DNA of 64,000 nt, from assembly GCF_014640295.1 (NCBI RefSeq), contig NZ_BMGR01000016.1, forward strand, positions 1-64,000. Direction: 5' to 3'. A program made the position numbers and the translations under genes. The notes beneath the pieces are model-generated. The model did no database searches, had not been told where the DNA came from, and saw only the letters and a list, made by a program, of their open reading frames with translations. Numbering within the stretch: position 1 is the first letter of the stretch; each line of letters starts with the position of its first letter. This DNA is from Paenibacillus abyssi. Its GTDB lineage: Bacteria > Bacillota > Bacilli > Paenibacillales > Paenibacillaceae. Shown here piece after piece: positions 47,906 to 57,626 of the stretch.

Positions 47906-49054
47906 TTAAACAAGCTCATATTTCTCCTGATGGGCCTTAATGCTGAACACCATGCCTATACTCAACATATTGAGTATCAACGAAGTCCCCCCGTAACTGA
48001 TGAAGGGCAGCGTAATGCCGGTAATCGGCATAATCCCGATCATCATTCCGACATTCTGAAAAATTTGAAACACAAACATCGATACAATCCCGATAATGAT
48101 AAATGACCCCCGAATGTCATAACATTGAAAGGATATGATAATCATTCGGTAGATCAATAAGAAATACAAAAGAAGCAGAATAGCCGCGCCTTGAAAGCCG
48201 AATTCCTCGCCGATAACGACGAATATGGAATCTGAATAAGGATAGGGGATAAATCTGCGGTTTTTAGAATCCCCCTGCATATACCCGTCTCCAGTTAAGC
48301 CGCCCGAGCCGATTGCAATTTTTGATTTCTCGGATTGGTGTTTCTCATCGTTTGTTGCCGTCTCCGGATTAATAAATGTATTGATCCGTTGATACCAATG
48401 ATATTTATTCTGCTCGGATAGATACTGCCTAATATCCTCGTTAAAGGTATTGAACAAGCTGATAAACAGGATGAGTCCTGCTACGACAGCTGTCAATCCG
48501 ATCATCACGTGGAGATATTTGACATTCCCAATCCAGAGCATACCAAGCACGATAACAAGATAAATTATTGCATTGCCCAAATCCGGCTGTATCATGACAA
48601 GCATAAACGGCAGGAAAGAGATTGCCGCAATCGGCAAGATATCACTAGTGAACGATAGCGGCTCCCCTTGTCTTCGCCCCATCAGAACCGCTAAGGTAAT
48701 AATCAACAGGATCTTCATAAACTCGGCCGGTTGGAAGAGCAGCCCGCCGGGAAGCCGGAACCAGCTTCTGGCATTGTTGATTTCAGGGGCGAACAGAAAC
48801 ACCGCTATGAGCAAGAGGATTCCTATCCCGTACAGAAAGATCCAACCCTTTAGAAGGATTCTGTAATCGAAGAAAACGGCCGTAATCGCCACCGCAAATC
48901 CTAATCCGTAAAATATCAACGTCTTGATATCGTAATTTTCATAGTTCGGGCCAAAACCCAGCGTAGCGCTCCGCACAACTAACGTACTGATGATCATCAG
49001 CAAGACTAGAATGAGCAAAATGCCCCAATCCAGTTTTTTTAATTTATTTATCAC
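47906..49054 (-). CDS. rodA: SEDS glycosyltransferase RodA
   Basis: 382 residues with about ten helices. The SEDS signature is visible in FQPAEFMKILLI, in MIQPDLGNAII with the catalytic-type Asp, and in GITLPFISYGGTSLI near the C-terminus. RodA polymerises glycan strands for side-wall growth, with the MreBCD proteins encoded upstream. It starts at GTG, 7 nt after the minD stop. Confidence 0.92.
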   Translation of the reverse strand: MINKLKKLDWGILLILVLLMIISTLVVRSATLGFGPNYENYDIKTLIFYGLGFAVAITAVFFDYRILLKGWIFLYGIGILLLIAVFLFAPEINNARSWFRLPGGLLFQPAEFMKILLIITLAVLMGRRQGEPLSFTSDILPIAAISFLPFMLVMIQPDLGNAIIYLVIVLGMLWIGNVKYLHVMIGLTAVVAGLILFISLFNTFNEDIRQYLSEQNKYHWYQRINTFINPETATNDEKHQSEKSKIAIGSGGLTGDGYMQGDSKNRRFIPYPYSDSIFVVIGEEFGFQGAAILLLLYFLLIYRMIIISFQCYDIRGSFIIIGIVSMFVFQIFQNVGMMIGIMPITGITLPFISYGGTSLILNMLSIGMVFSIKAHQEKYELV

Positions 49055-49061
49055 GTTCCAT

Positions 49062-49853
49062 TCATCCTATCCCGAGGAACTTTCTAAAGCGCTTGAACAC
49101 ACCCGCTTTATCCTCAAGCGACATCAACGGCACCATGTCTCCCAGTATTCTTCTTGCGATATTGCGGTAGGCAATTGCCGCGCGCGAGGACGGGTCCATA
49201 ACCGTTGGCTCACCGGAGTTGGCCGCTTTAATGACCTTCTCATCATCAGGTACGATACCGAGCAGATCTATCGCCAGCACTTGGCAAATTTCATCGATAT
49301 CGAGCATTTCCCCGGTTTTAACCATGTTCGGCCGAATGCGGTTAATGATAAGCTTTGCCGATATTTGAGATTGCTCCAGCAAACCGATCACACGGTCAGC
49401 GTCGCGAACGGCTGCATTCTCAGGGGTCGTGACGACAATTGCGCGATCAGCGCCGGCAATCGCATTACGGAAGCCCTGTTCAATGCCTGCGGGACAATCG
49501 ATAATAATATAATCAAAATCCTTTTTCAACTCAAGTACCATGTCCTTGACCTGTTCGGGAGAAACATCGTGCTTATCCTTCGTCTGCGCTGCAGGAAGCA
49601 TATACAGCTCATCGAACCTTTTATCCTTGACAAGCGCTTGGTTCAAACGGCAGCGTCCCTCCGCGACATCGACCAGATCATAGATAATCCGGTTTTCCAG
49701 GCCCATAACAACATCCAAATTACGCAGACCGATATCGGTATCGATCATACATACTTTTTTGCCGAGCAAAGCAAGTGCCGTCCCTATATTAGCCGAAGTT
49801 GTTGTTTTGCCGACTCCGCCTTTTCCTGATGTAACTACAATTGCATCTCCCAT
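49062..49853 (-). CDS. minD: Septum site-determining ATPase MinD
   Basis: 263 residues. Deviant Walker A GKGGVGKTT at the N-terminus, VMGLENRIIYDLVDV in the middle, and a C-terminal amphipathic helix (AGVFKRFRKFLGIG) for membrane binding. Works with MinC to block FtsZ at poles. 3-nt gap from minC. Confidence 0.97.
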   Translation of the reverse strand: MGDAIVVTSGKGGVGKTTTSANIGTALALLGKKVCMIDTDIGLRNLDVVMGLENRIIYDLVDVAEGRCRLNQALVKDKRFDELYMLPAAQTKDKHDVSPEQVKDMVLELKKDFDYIIIDCPAGIEQGFRNAIAGADRAIVVTTPENAAVRDADRVIGLLEQSQISAKLIINRIRPNMVKTGEMLDIDEICQVLAIDLLGIVPDDEKVIKAANSGEPTVMDPSSRAAIAYRNIARRILGDMVPLMSLEDKAGVFKRFRKFLGIG

Positions 49854-49856
49854 GTA

Positions 49857-50522
49857 CTACACTCCTTTGAACACGATCGGATCTTTGCGTAAACGGAACA
49901 ATTGCGAAATTTTATCAATTTGCATCTGACCATCCGCCAAATAAGCGAACTCCATAGCAGCATCACCGGTGATCCATTCATCCGGCGGCCGGCTGATCAC
50001 ATCCGCAATCCGCAGCTGCGTGGGCCGCATCAGGGAGGCCGCGATAATGACGTCCGTCCGGCCTCCGCTGCCCGCATGAGCCACTCCGCGAAGCGTTCCG
50101 AGCACATATATGTCACCGGTGCAATACAACGTTCCTCCGGGATTAACATCCCCCATGAGCAGCAAGTTCCCGTCATGCTGCAGCGTTTGGCCGGAACGTA
50201 TGACGCCAGTCAACATTTTCAACTCAGGCGACGCTCCCTTATTGTCAGCGTTCTCCTGTTTATCTGAATCGATCGATTGCACAAGCAAGTTGCCCCGCTG
50301 CCTGATGACTGCTCTAATCTGTTCTTTCTCTTCCTCGCTCGCCTGCCGCGAACCAAGCTTGACATGGATGTGAATAAGCGGGCCTGTCAATACTTGTTGG
50401 TGGGTTTTTTCCAGCTTATACTGCAATTCATCAAGTATAGCCGAAAATTCGCATTGATCGTCAAGCAGGAAGAGCAGCCCTTCCTTGACGCCTTTGATCG
50501 TAATATGCTGTTTTTCGGTCAC
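49857..50522 (-). CDS. minC: Septum site-determining protein MinC
   Basis: 221 residues. An N-terminal FtsZ-binding domain is followed by the C-terminal beta-helix with LLLMGDVNPGGTLYCTGDIYVLGTLRGVAHAG. GTG start with GGAGGTGGG upstream. It inhibits FtsZ polymerisation and is recruited by MinD. Confidence 0.95.
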   Translation of the reverse strand: MTEKQHITIKGVKEGLLFLLDDQCEFSAILDELQYKLEKTHQQVLTGPLIHIHVKLGSRQASEEEKEQIRAVIRQRGNLLVQSIDSDKQENADNKGASPELKMLTGVIRSGQTLQHDGNLLLMGDVNPGGTLYCTGDIYVLGTLRGVAHAGSGGRTDVIIAASLMRPTQLRIADVISRPPDEWITGDAAMEFAYLADGQMQIDKISQLFRLRKDPIVFKGV

Positions 50523-50584
50523 GAATGTCCCACCTCCACCCTAAACAATTCTTTCCGGGACGCTCTGAATCCTGCTTAGCCGCC

Positions 50585-51109
50585 TTATTCTTCGTCATCC
50601 GCACTCTTTTTTTTGTAGGAACCTTCAAACCATCGCCGGACCGGGACATACAATACAAGCGAAAAAGCCAACTGTAAAAACAGACTCGGCATGATGTGAT
50701 CCATAAGTGCCCATACATACGACTCATTTGTCATCCGGAATACACGATAAATAAAATAAATGACGGTATCGTACAGCAGACAAGCCATCCCGATTAACGA
50801 AAGCGCGGTCAGCATAGGAATCCGCTTATGCTCAAACATCAGTCCGATCACATAACCGCACAGCCCCATTGCAAACGAATGAACGCCGATCAAGTGACCG
50901 TAAAATACGACATCCTGCAAAAGACCGAATCCGATTCCGAGCAGAAGTGCAGTGTGCCTTCCGGCATAAAAAGAAGCATAGAGCACAAAAACAAAAATAA
51001 ACTGCGGGATGATTCTGCCGGTCCATTCATCTGGAATCAGCCACGGCATAATCGTCCCCTCAATTAAGAACAGCAGAAACATCAGGGCGATAATCCACCG
51101 GAGGTTCAT
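50585..51109 (-). CDS. mreD: Rod shape-determining protein MreD
   Basis: 174 residues, five to six helices, with LLGIGFGLLQDVVFYGHLIG, the usual MreD pattern. ATGA overlap with mreC. Confidence 0.92.
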   Translation of the reverse strand: MNLRWIIALMFLLFLIEGTIMPWLIPDEWTGRIIPQFIFVFVLYASFYAGRHTALLLGIGFGLLQDVVFYGHLIGVHSFAMGLCGYVIGLMFEHKRIPMLTALSLIGMACLLYDTVIYFIYRVFRMTNESYVWALMDHIMPSLFLQLAFSLVLYVPVRRWFEGSYKKKSADDEE

Positions 51110-51981
51110 TGATCCAACTCCTCAAAACCCGGCACCTGTACGACAAATACCTCCGTCAGCTTATCCATCTTGGCAGCAGGTTCGATATGAGCAGTGTGTG
51201 TGAGTCCAAAGTCGCCTACCTGGCGGGATACAACGCTGCCGATCACAACGCCGCGCGGAAACACATTTCCCAGCCCTGACGTAATCACCTCATCACCTAC
51301 AGCAAGCTTATCATTTTCTTCGATTTTGGTCATCAACAGCTGACCGGTTTCGCTGTTAAAGCTCTCAATAATACCGAAAGACTCGCTCTCTTTCCCTGTA
51401 ACAGTAGCAGCGATGCCCTTGGTTTGTCCGTTGAGCTCCGTAATTGGCGTAACCGTCGAGGAGAATGGCGATACCCGGCTGACAAGGCCAACCAGGCCAT
51501 CCACCGTCGTAACCGCCATATTCGTGCGCACGCCATGCTTGGAGCCCAAATTAATCTTGATCGTTTTGTTATAAGGATCAGGACTCACGGAGATGACCTG
51601 AGCAATTAAATATTTATAGTTGTATAACTCCATCTGCTCCTGCGTAAATCCAAGCGCATCTTTAAGCCGCTCGTTCTCCGATTGCAGAAAGTTGTAGGTA
51701 CTCCTGTCTCTCGCGTAACGGGCCACCGTCGTGCGGAGCTGCTCGTTCTCTTCATACAATTGGCGCATCATTCTAATATCCTCAAACAAGCCCGCCATAT
51801 AGCCAGCGGGCTTGTAAAACCATTGTTGCACATACGAAACGGTATCGTTAATGAACTTCTCCGGCCAAGATAAGTTACTGCGGTTGCCAAGTGAGAAACC
51901 CATGACCGCAATAAACAGAATCAATCCGATCATAAGCGAGAATAACCTTTTATTACGCATCATTCTAAACAGAGCAATCAC
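51106..51981 (-). CDS. mreC: Rod shape-determining protein MreC
   Basis: 291 residues. One N-terminal helix, a coiled coil around residues 70-105, and two beta-barrel domains (GSKHGVRTNMAVTTVDGLVGLV). It links MreB filaments to the PBP/RodA machinery outside the membrane. The GTG at 51981 is used; an ATG seven codons in is an alternative. Confidence 0.94.
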   Translation of the reverse strand: MIALFRMMRNKRLFSLMIGLILFIAVMGFSLGNRSNLSWPEKFINDTVSYVQQWFYKPAGYMAGLFEDIRMMRQLYEENEQLRTTVARYARDRSTYNFLQSENERLKDALGFTQEQMELYNYKYLIAQVISVSPDPYNKTIKINLGSKHGVRTNMAVTTVDGLVGLVSRVSPFSSTVTPITELNGQTKGIAATVTGKESESFGIIESFNSETGQLLMTKIEENDKLAVGDEVITSGLGNVFPRGVVIGSVVSRQVGDFGLTHTAHIEPAAKMDKLTEVFVVQVPGFEELDQ

Positions 51982-52013
51982 CCGCCCGCATCATCATCCG
52001 TTCCCCCTCTAAT

Positions 52014-53048
52014 CTATCGTTTGGAACGGGATGACGAGCTGCCTCTTGCTTTGAACAGATGAATATTATCCAATGCGCGTCCCGTTCCAATAGCAACGCA
52101 GTCAAGAGGATTCTCTGCCACGATAACCGGCATCCCTGTTTCACGCGACAACAGCTTGTCCAAGCTGCGCAGCAAAGCGCCTCCGCCGGTTAACACGATG
52201 CCCCGATCCATAATATCTGCTGACAGCTCAGGCGGACATTTCTCTAGTGTCACCTTAACTGCATCGATAATGGAATTCACCGTATCGGCCAGTGCTTCGG
52301 TAATCTCGTCGGAAGTAATCGACAGTGTCTTCGGCAATCCCGTGACAAGGTCTCTACCCCGGATCTCCATCGTCTCCGGCTTGCTGGCAGGAAGTGCTGA
52401 GCCAACCTCCATCTTCAGCTGTTCTGCCGTCCGTTCGCCAATCATCAAATTATACATCCGTTTAATGTATTGAATGATAGCCTCGTCCATCTCATCGCCG
52501 GCGATCCGGATCGAGCGGCTCGTAACGATTCCGCCCAAGGAAATAACAGCTACTTCTGTCGTTCCGCCGCCGATATCCACGACCATGCTGCCAGTCGGTT
52601 CCCATACAGGCAGATCAGCGCCGATCGCAGCAGCAAACGGCTCTTCGATCGTAAATGCTTCACGGGCGCCTGCTTGCTTCGTTGCATCCTCAACCGCACG
52701 CTTCTCAACTGCGGTAATGCCGGATGGAACGCATACCATTACATTCGGGTGACGCGGAAACAACGAGCGCTGCTTCTGGGCTTGTCTGATGAAATATTTA
52801 ATCATGGTAGCCGTCGTTTCAAAATCGGCGATAACGCCATCCTTCATCGGTCTGACCGCACGAATGTTGCCTGGCGTTCTACCAATCATCTTCTTAGCTT
52901 GCTCACCGACTGCTTCAATCGTTTTTGTATCGGTACGCAGAGCAACCACGGACGGCTCTCTGACGACTATGCCTTTGCCTCTTACATATACGAGGGTATT
53001 CGCCGTTCCCAGGTCGATCCCCAAATCCTTCGTGAAACCACCAAACAT
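52014..53048 (-). CDS. mreB: Rod shape-determining protein MreB
   Basis: 344 residues, actin fold. Phosphate loops [11 protein letters not shown] and [11 protein letters not shown], adenosine loop [10 protein letters not shown]. It organises side-wall synthesis. AAAGGGAG upstream of the ATG. Confidence 0.98.
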   Translation of the reverse strand: MFGGFTKDLGIDLGTANTLVYVRGKGIVVREPSVVALRTDTKTIEAVGEQAKKMIGRTPGNIRAVRPMKDGVIADFETTATMIKYFIRQAQKQRSLFPRHPNVMVCVPSGITAVEKRAVEDATKQAGAREAFTIEEPFAAAIGADLPVWEPTGSMVVDIGGGTTEVAVISLGGIVTSRSIRIAGDEMDEAIIQYIKRMYNLMIGERTAEQLKMEVGSALPASKPETMEIRGRDLVTGLPKTLSITSDEITEALADTVNSIIDAVKVTLEKCPPELSADIMDRGIVLTGGGALLRSLDKLLSRETGMPVIVAENPLDCVAIGTGRALDNIHLFKARGSSSSRSKR

Positions 53049-53094
53049 AATCTAATCTCCCTTTCTTTCAATAGCGGCAATCTTGCTTATTATA

Positions 53095-53784
53095 TTACAA
53101 CAAGCCCTGTTCCTTCAAACTGATATACTTGGAATCTCCAATAATGATATGATCCAGTACGTCGATTCCGACTAATTCTCCGGCTTCTGCAAGCCGCTTG
53201 GTTAGTGCGATATCTTCAGGGCTTGGGGTTGGGTCGCCACTTGGATGGTTATGAACGCAAATCAAGGAAGCGCTGCTGCATTTGATCGCAGCACGAAACA
53301 CTTCACGCGGATGTACCAGCGATGCGTTTAAAGTTCCGACAGATAAAGTCTCTTCTGCTATAACCTGATTTTTCGTGTTTAGAAACAGGCACACGAATTG
53401 TTCCTTTTGCAAATAACGAAGCTGCTCCATCATATGCCCTGCAGCATCCTTGGGGCTTCGTATCGTCAATCGCTCTTCCCGGGTGCTGCGCGACAACCGC
53501 CGTCCCAGCTCAATACCGGCCCGAAGCTGCAATGCTTTGGCCGTTCCAATGCCGCGGATGGAGGTTAATTCCTCCATACTCATATCGACTAAATTTCTCA
53601 GGCTGCCGCATTCGCTTAGAATTCGGCCAGCCAAATGAACCGCAGATTCCTGCTGTGTGCCGGTCCTCAATAGTATGGCTAACAATTCAGCGTGACTAAG
53701 TGCCTCTGCCCCATGCAGCATCATACGTTCTCTAGGTCGTTCTTCTTGGGGGACATCACGCAAAACAAGTCGTTTTGTCTCCAT
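53095..53784 (-). CDS. radC: RadC/YsxA family JAB-domain protein
   Basis: 229 residues. A helix-hairpin-helix region (LTSIRGIGTAKALQL) is followed by the JAMM metal motif HNHPSGDPTPSPED. The name RadC is historical; a repair role is not firmly shown. Position between maf and mreB is conserved. Confidence 0.93.
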   Translation of the reverse strand: METKRLVLRDVPQEERPRERMMLHGAEALSHAELLAILLRTGTQQESAVHLAGRILSECGSLRNLVDMSMEELTSIRGIGTAKALQLRAGIELGRRLSRSTREERLTIRSPKDAAGHMMEQLRYLQKEQFVCLFLNTKNQVIAEETLSVGTLNASLVHPREVFRAAIKCSSASLICVHNHPSGDPTPSPEDIALTKRLAEAGELVGIDVLDHIIIGDSKYISLKEQGLL

Positions 53785-53811
53785 GTCCAGTCCTACTTTC
53801 TTCCGTTACGG

Positions 53812-54450
53812 TTAGATCACTTCAATGCCAAATTCTAAGAGCAATTCAGAAAGCAGTGATAAGGATAGGCCGACAACATTGAAATAACACCCGTCGATCC
53901 CATCGACTAAGACCGCGCCTAATCCTTGAATGGCGTAGCTGCCTGCCTTATCAAGAGGCTCCCCAGAAGCGACATACCGCCCGATTCGGATGGAATCGAG
54001 CGGTTTCATATGAACACGGGTAACCCGATAAGATACGATCTCGCGATCATCTGCCGTATGTATACAGGCAATGCCGCTGTATACCTCATGCATGCGGCCC
54101 TGAAGCCGCTGCAGCGTTCGGATGGCATCCTCGGAGTCCTTCGGCTTGCCCATTATTTCTCCGTCAAGAACAACGATCGTATCCGCACCGATAATAACTG
54201 CCGCTTCGCAAGCATTGTCGTCCTGAGCCTGTAAAAGCTCCCTTGCAGCCCGCGCCTTCTTCAGCGCTAATTGCTCTACCACTTCTGAAGGCGTCCATTC
54301 CGGCTGCGTGCTTTCATCCACATCAGGCGCGACAATCTCAAGTGGCAACCGCAATGCCAAAGTTTGCATAAGCGCCTGCCGCCGCGGTGATGCGGAAGCA
54401 AGCACCACTTTGCGAATTGTTGATCGGTCTGTTACAGAAACGCTGTCCAC
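53812..54450 (-). CDS. maf: Nucleoside triphosphate pyrophosphatase Maf
   Basis: 212 residues. N-terminal LASASPRRQALM and central GADTIVVLDGEIMGKPKD with the catalytic acidic residue are typical. Maf hydrolyses dTTP and modified UTP/dTTP derivatives. GTG start at 54450; an internal start just before KVVLASASP cannot be excluded. Confidence 0.93.
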   Translation of the reverse strand: MDSVSVTDRSTIRKVVLASASPRRQALMQTLALRLPLEIVAPDVDESTQPEWTPSEVVEQLALKKARAARELLQAQDDNACEAAVIIGADTIVVLDGEIMGKPKDSEDAIRTLQRLQGRMHEVYSGIACIHTADDREIVSYRVTRVHMKPLDSIRIGRYVASGEPLDKAGSYAIQGLGAVLVDGIDGCYFNVVGLSLSLLSELLLEFGIEVI

Positions 54451-54489
54451 CCGCTAACCGTCCCCTTCACATACATTTTCAGAAAAAAA

Positions 54490-54732
54490 TTACATTTTCC
54501 GATAGAGCCAGATCGCTATCGCTGCACCGATAATACTTAACAGGCTAATCTCGATGCCGAGCGACAAATCATAGCTGAACACAAGCAGATCTGCTGATGG
54601 CGACCAGTTAAGATCTGCAGTTTGCGTAAGAAAAGACAGTCCTGGAACCGTCTGCAGCCACCGGGATACCAGGGCGCCTCCGACAAGGCCAAGCACAATG
54701 AACAGAAGCAATATCCATGCATTTTTCTTCAT
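54490..54732 (-). CDS. DUF4321 small membrane protein
   Basis: 80 residues with two helices (residues about 4-25 and 57-78) and the conserved middle DLNWSPSADLLVFSYDLSLGIEISL. The family is common in Paenibacillaceae and Clostridia next to maf; its role is unknown. The ATG at 54732 (MKKNAW) is preferred over a GTG ten codons upstream. Confidence 0.8.
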   Translation of the reverse strand: MKKNAWILLLFIVLGLVGGALVSRWLQTVPGLSFLTQTADLNWSPSADLLVFSYDLSLGIEISLLSIIGAAIAIWLYRKM

Positions 54733-54794
54733 GAACCAACGTCCCTCGCCATTTTTTGACACCTAACCTTTATTATACGTTGGATAGGTCTGTA

Positions 54795-56075
54795 TTACAA
54801 TGCGACGATTTGCTCAAGCCATGCTTTTTGAGCGAGAACGGCTTCCATTAATGCGCTCTGGGCAGTCCATAAATGGGCTCTTGACGGGTTTTTATTAAAT
54901 TCTCCTAATGATACGGCAGCCGTATTAACCGCTCTGACTAACTGCTCGAATTCCGCTTTTCCTTGCTCGGCTGTCGAGGACTGCATGACTGAAGCTGACG
55001 TTGTCCACAGCTGATGTGTTTCCTTCCAAGCGGCTTCAGCGGCTTCGCCGAATCGGGCAGGCATTTCCTGCTCAAGCTGCAGGATCGTCAAATCATTCAG
55101 CATTCGTATGAGGCTGTCGGTATGCCCGGCGAATTCAGCGAAAGTTGCAGCATCACCGTTAAATAGCACGGTCAACGGAGCTTGTATTTCTATGGGCTTG
55201 ATATATACTTCCATATCACGCAATTCATTGCTTAATGCCAGCGCTTGATTCCGGTCATTAGCGATCCCCGCAAAGACCCGATTATCCGATACGGATTCCG
55301 CTGCTGCAGCCAATCCTTGCTGTTTCAGGCCGGATACCGCTGCTTCCATCCCTTCTTCATTGCTGAATACGCCGAATTGCAGCATATAATAGGTCTGTGA
55401 AGGCAATTGCAGCTGGACGAAAGCTCCATTAACAGGATTCTCCGCCTCAACCGCCGCCGCTCCGCCTTGTTCCGGCGTTATCGTATCCGTCGAGGTCTGG
55501 CTCGACTGCTCGGCAGCGGCCGGCACAGACTCCTCTGAGGCTTCTCCAGCGGGCCATACAGATTGTCCTGCAAACAAAGAAAGCACCATATAGCCGAACA
55601 ATGCTCCGGTTGCTATAGCGCCGGCAACAGAGGCAAACACCTTGTACCATGAAGGTCCAGCTTTATAACGGTGAATCCGTTCTTCAGGAAAAACAGTTCT
55701 TGCTTTATAAGGCGTTTTTCCGTCTGTACGAATGTTATCATACCAACTGGAATATTGTTTATCATCCCCCAAGTCAATCACTGGCATTCTGTGAACTTCG
55801 TCTGGTTGCTGCGCTTTCTCCACGTTTTGCGAAGCTCTCGCCTGCTCCGTTTCTCTGATCAGCTTCTCCAGCGCAAAAGGGTCGTCTTGAAACGGACTGT
55901 TCCAGGGCGCGATATCCTCAGCAAACTTGAGCTCCTCTTGAAACAAAGGTACGACCTTCGGCTTGTCCTCTTCGGGCCGCTCGGGTTGATCTGTTGTATG
56001 ATTAGCGATTGATTTGGCTGCCCGTTGGCTAGAGCTTCCATCAAAACGATAAGTGATACGTGCTTTTTGATTCAT
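54795..56075 (-). CDS. SPOR-domain membrane protein, SpoIIB-like
   Basis: 426 residues. A charged cytoplasmic part (about 1-145), one helix (VFASVAGAIATGALFGYMVLSLFAG), a Ser/Glu/Ala linker, and a SPOR domain (YYMLQFGVFSNEEGMEAAVSGLKQQG) for binding denuded peptidoglycan. A helical C-terminal region of about 120 residues follows. In Bacillus spoIIB occupies the same place upstream of maf and helps engulfment, so I call it SpoIIB-like. TAAGGAG precedes the ATG. Confidence 0.78.
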   Translation of the reverse strand: MNQKARITYRFDGSSSQRAAKSIANHTTDQPERPEEDKPKVVPLFQEELKFAEDIAPWNSPFQDDPFALEKLIRETEQARASQNVEKAQQPDEVHRMPVIDLGDDKQYSSWYDNIRTDGKTPYKARTVFPEERIHRYKAGPSWYKVFASVAGAIATGALFGYMVLSLFAGQSVWPAGEASEESVPAAAEQSSQTSTDTITPEQGGAAAVEAENPVNGAFVQLQLPSQTYYMLQFGVFSNEEGMEAAVSGLKQQGLAAAAESVSDNRVFAGIANDRNQALALSNELRDMEVYIKPIEIQAPLTVLFNGDAATFAEFAGHTDSLIRMLNDLTILQLEQEMPARFGEAAEAAWKETHQLWTTSASVMQSSTAEQGKAEFEQLVRAVNTAAVSLGEFNKNPSRAHLWTAQSALMEAVLAQKAWLEQIVAL

Positions 56076-56169
56076 TTCACTCTCTCCTTATCCGGTATCG
56101 TCTACTATGATTCTATGAAAGACGGGGATAGGATATGAATCAATTTGCAAGGCAGCTTAACACTCAAAT

Positions 56170-56208
56170 AAAAATCCCTTGGCCTCGGAATTCGACTCAA
56201 GGGATGGG
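56170..56208 (-). terminator. Terminator of valS-folC-murC
   Basis: The stem ATCCCTTG/CAAGGGAT is followed by TTTTTATTTG on the minus strand, directly after murC. Confidence 0.8.
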
Positions 56209-56218
56209 ATGGACCTGA

Positions 56219-57619
56219 CTAATGCTGGCTTCGCAGCCATTTGGCCAAATGATCAGCCGCTTTCCAAATATCTCCTGCTCCCATCGTGATAACCAGATCA
56301 CCTGGACGCACATGCCGCGCAAGATGCACCTGCACTTCCTCTTTTGTCGGAATATAGGCTGCATTTGGATTGCTGTTGCTTTTAATCATTTCAACGAGCT
56401 TGCTCGAGCTTACCCCTTCTATCTGCTGTTCTCCTGCAGGTGAATAGATGTCTGTAATAATCACTTCATCCGCTTCTCCGAAAGCGCGGCTGAACTGCTC
56501 CAGCAGAAAAAAGGTACGTGTGTACCGCTGGGGCTGAAAGACGGCAATGATCCGTTTTCCTGTTGCCTTGGCTGCGCTGATCGTCGCTTGGATCTCTGTC
56601 GGATGGTGGGCGTAGTCGTCGATTACGAGGATGTCATTGGTTTCACCCAATACTTGAAAACGCCTCTTGGCGCCTCTAAACTCCCGAATCGCTTCAGCGA
56701 CGTCCGCAAACGGAATACCCGCCTTCAAGCAGGTGATGACCGTTGCCAATGCATTATATACGTTGTGCTGTCCAGGAACCGACAGTTCAATCCGGCCCAG
56801 CAATTGACCTTGCTTGGTTACATTAAACGATACTTTACGGTCTCCCAGCACGATCTCTTCCGCTTTAAAGTCCGCGTCGTGATCGATTCCATAGGTCATA
56901 ATGCCTTCATCGCCGGACAAGCTTCCCTGCATGCGCAGATCAGGCAGCAATTCCCTGATATTTTCGTCGTCCGCGCATAGAATCGCGTGGCCGCCTTCCT
57001 TTACTTGTCCGAGAAATTGAACATAAGCGGCTTTTAATTTACCAAAATCACTATCATAGTTTTCCAGATGATCGGCTTCGATATTGGTGACGATCGCCAA
57101 AGTCGGATGATACTGCAGGAAAGAGCCATCGCTTTCATCCGCCTCGGCGACAACATATTCTCCTTTGCCCGCTTTCGCATTCGTCCCGACATTGACAATC
57201 TCGCCGCCGATAATATAGGTCGGATCCAGCCTGCACGTTTCCATGACCAGAGCGATCATGGAAGATGTTGTTGTTTTTCCATGCGCGCCCGCTACAGCGA
57301 TTCCTTTGCCCGCATTCATAAGCCTGGCAAGCATTTGAGCCCGATGAATGATCGGAATATTCCGTTCTTCAGCAGCTTTCCTCTCCACATTATCTTTGGA
57401 CAGTGCCGTGGAATAGACGACCAAGTCAGCCCCTTCCACATGATCAGCTTGGTGCCCGATATAAATCCGCACACCCTTGGCCGCCAATTTCTCGGTTAAC
57501 TCTTGACTGGCGACATCCGAGCCCGTTACTGTGTAACCCATTTCCAGCATAACCCTGGCGATCGCACTCATGCCATAACCGCCGATGCCGATGAAATGAA
57601 CGTGTTCTGCTGTATTCAA
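56219..57619 (-). CDS. murC: UDP-N-acetylmuramate--L-alanine ligase
   Basis: 466 residues. N-terminal UDP-binding GIGGYGMSAIA, ATP loop VAGAHGKTTTSSM, and the ligase signatures EADESDGSF and DDYAHHPTEI. It adds L-Ala to UDP-MurNAc. I chose TTG at 57619, 7 nt after the folC stop; a longer ATG frame would overlap folC by 50 nt and adds non-homologous residues. Bacillus murC lies elsewhere, so its linkage to folC is lineage-specific. Confidence 0.95.
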   Translation of the reverse strand: MNTAEHVHFIGIGGYGMSAIARVMLEMGYTVTGSDVASQELTEKLAAKGVRIYIGHQADHVEGADLVVYSTALSKDNVERKAAEERNIPIIHRAQMLARLMNAGKGIAVAGAHGKTTTSSMIALVMETCRLDPTYIIGGEIVNVGTNAKAGKGEYVVAEADESDGSFLQYHPTLAIVTNIEADHLENYDSDFGKLKAAYVQFLGQVKEGGHAILCADDENIRELLPDLRMQGSLSGDEGIMTYGIDHDADFKAEEIVLGDRKVSFNVTKQGQLLGRIELSVPGQHNVYNALATVITCLKAGIPFADVAEAIREFRGAKRRFQVLGETNDILVIDDYAHHPTEIQATISAAKATGKRIIAVFQPQRYTRTFFLLEQFSRAFGEADEVIITDIYSPAGEQQIEGVSSSKLVEMIKSNSNPNAAYIPTKEEVQVHLARHVRPGDLVITMGAGDIWKAADHLAKWLRSQH

Positions 57620-57626
57620 AGAAGTT

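Noticed and set aside
48990-49829. Plus-strand frame of 279 codons
   Set aside because: Antisense shadow of minD; no domain and no ribosome-binding site.
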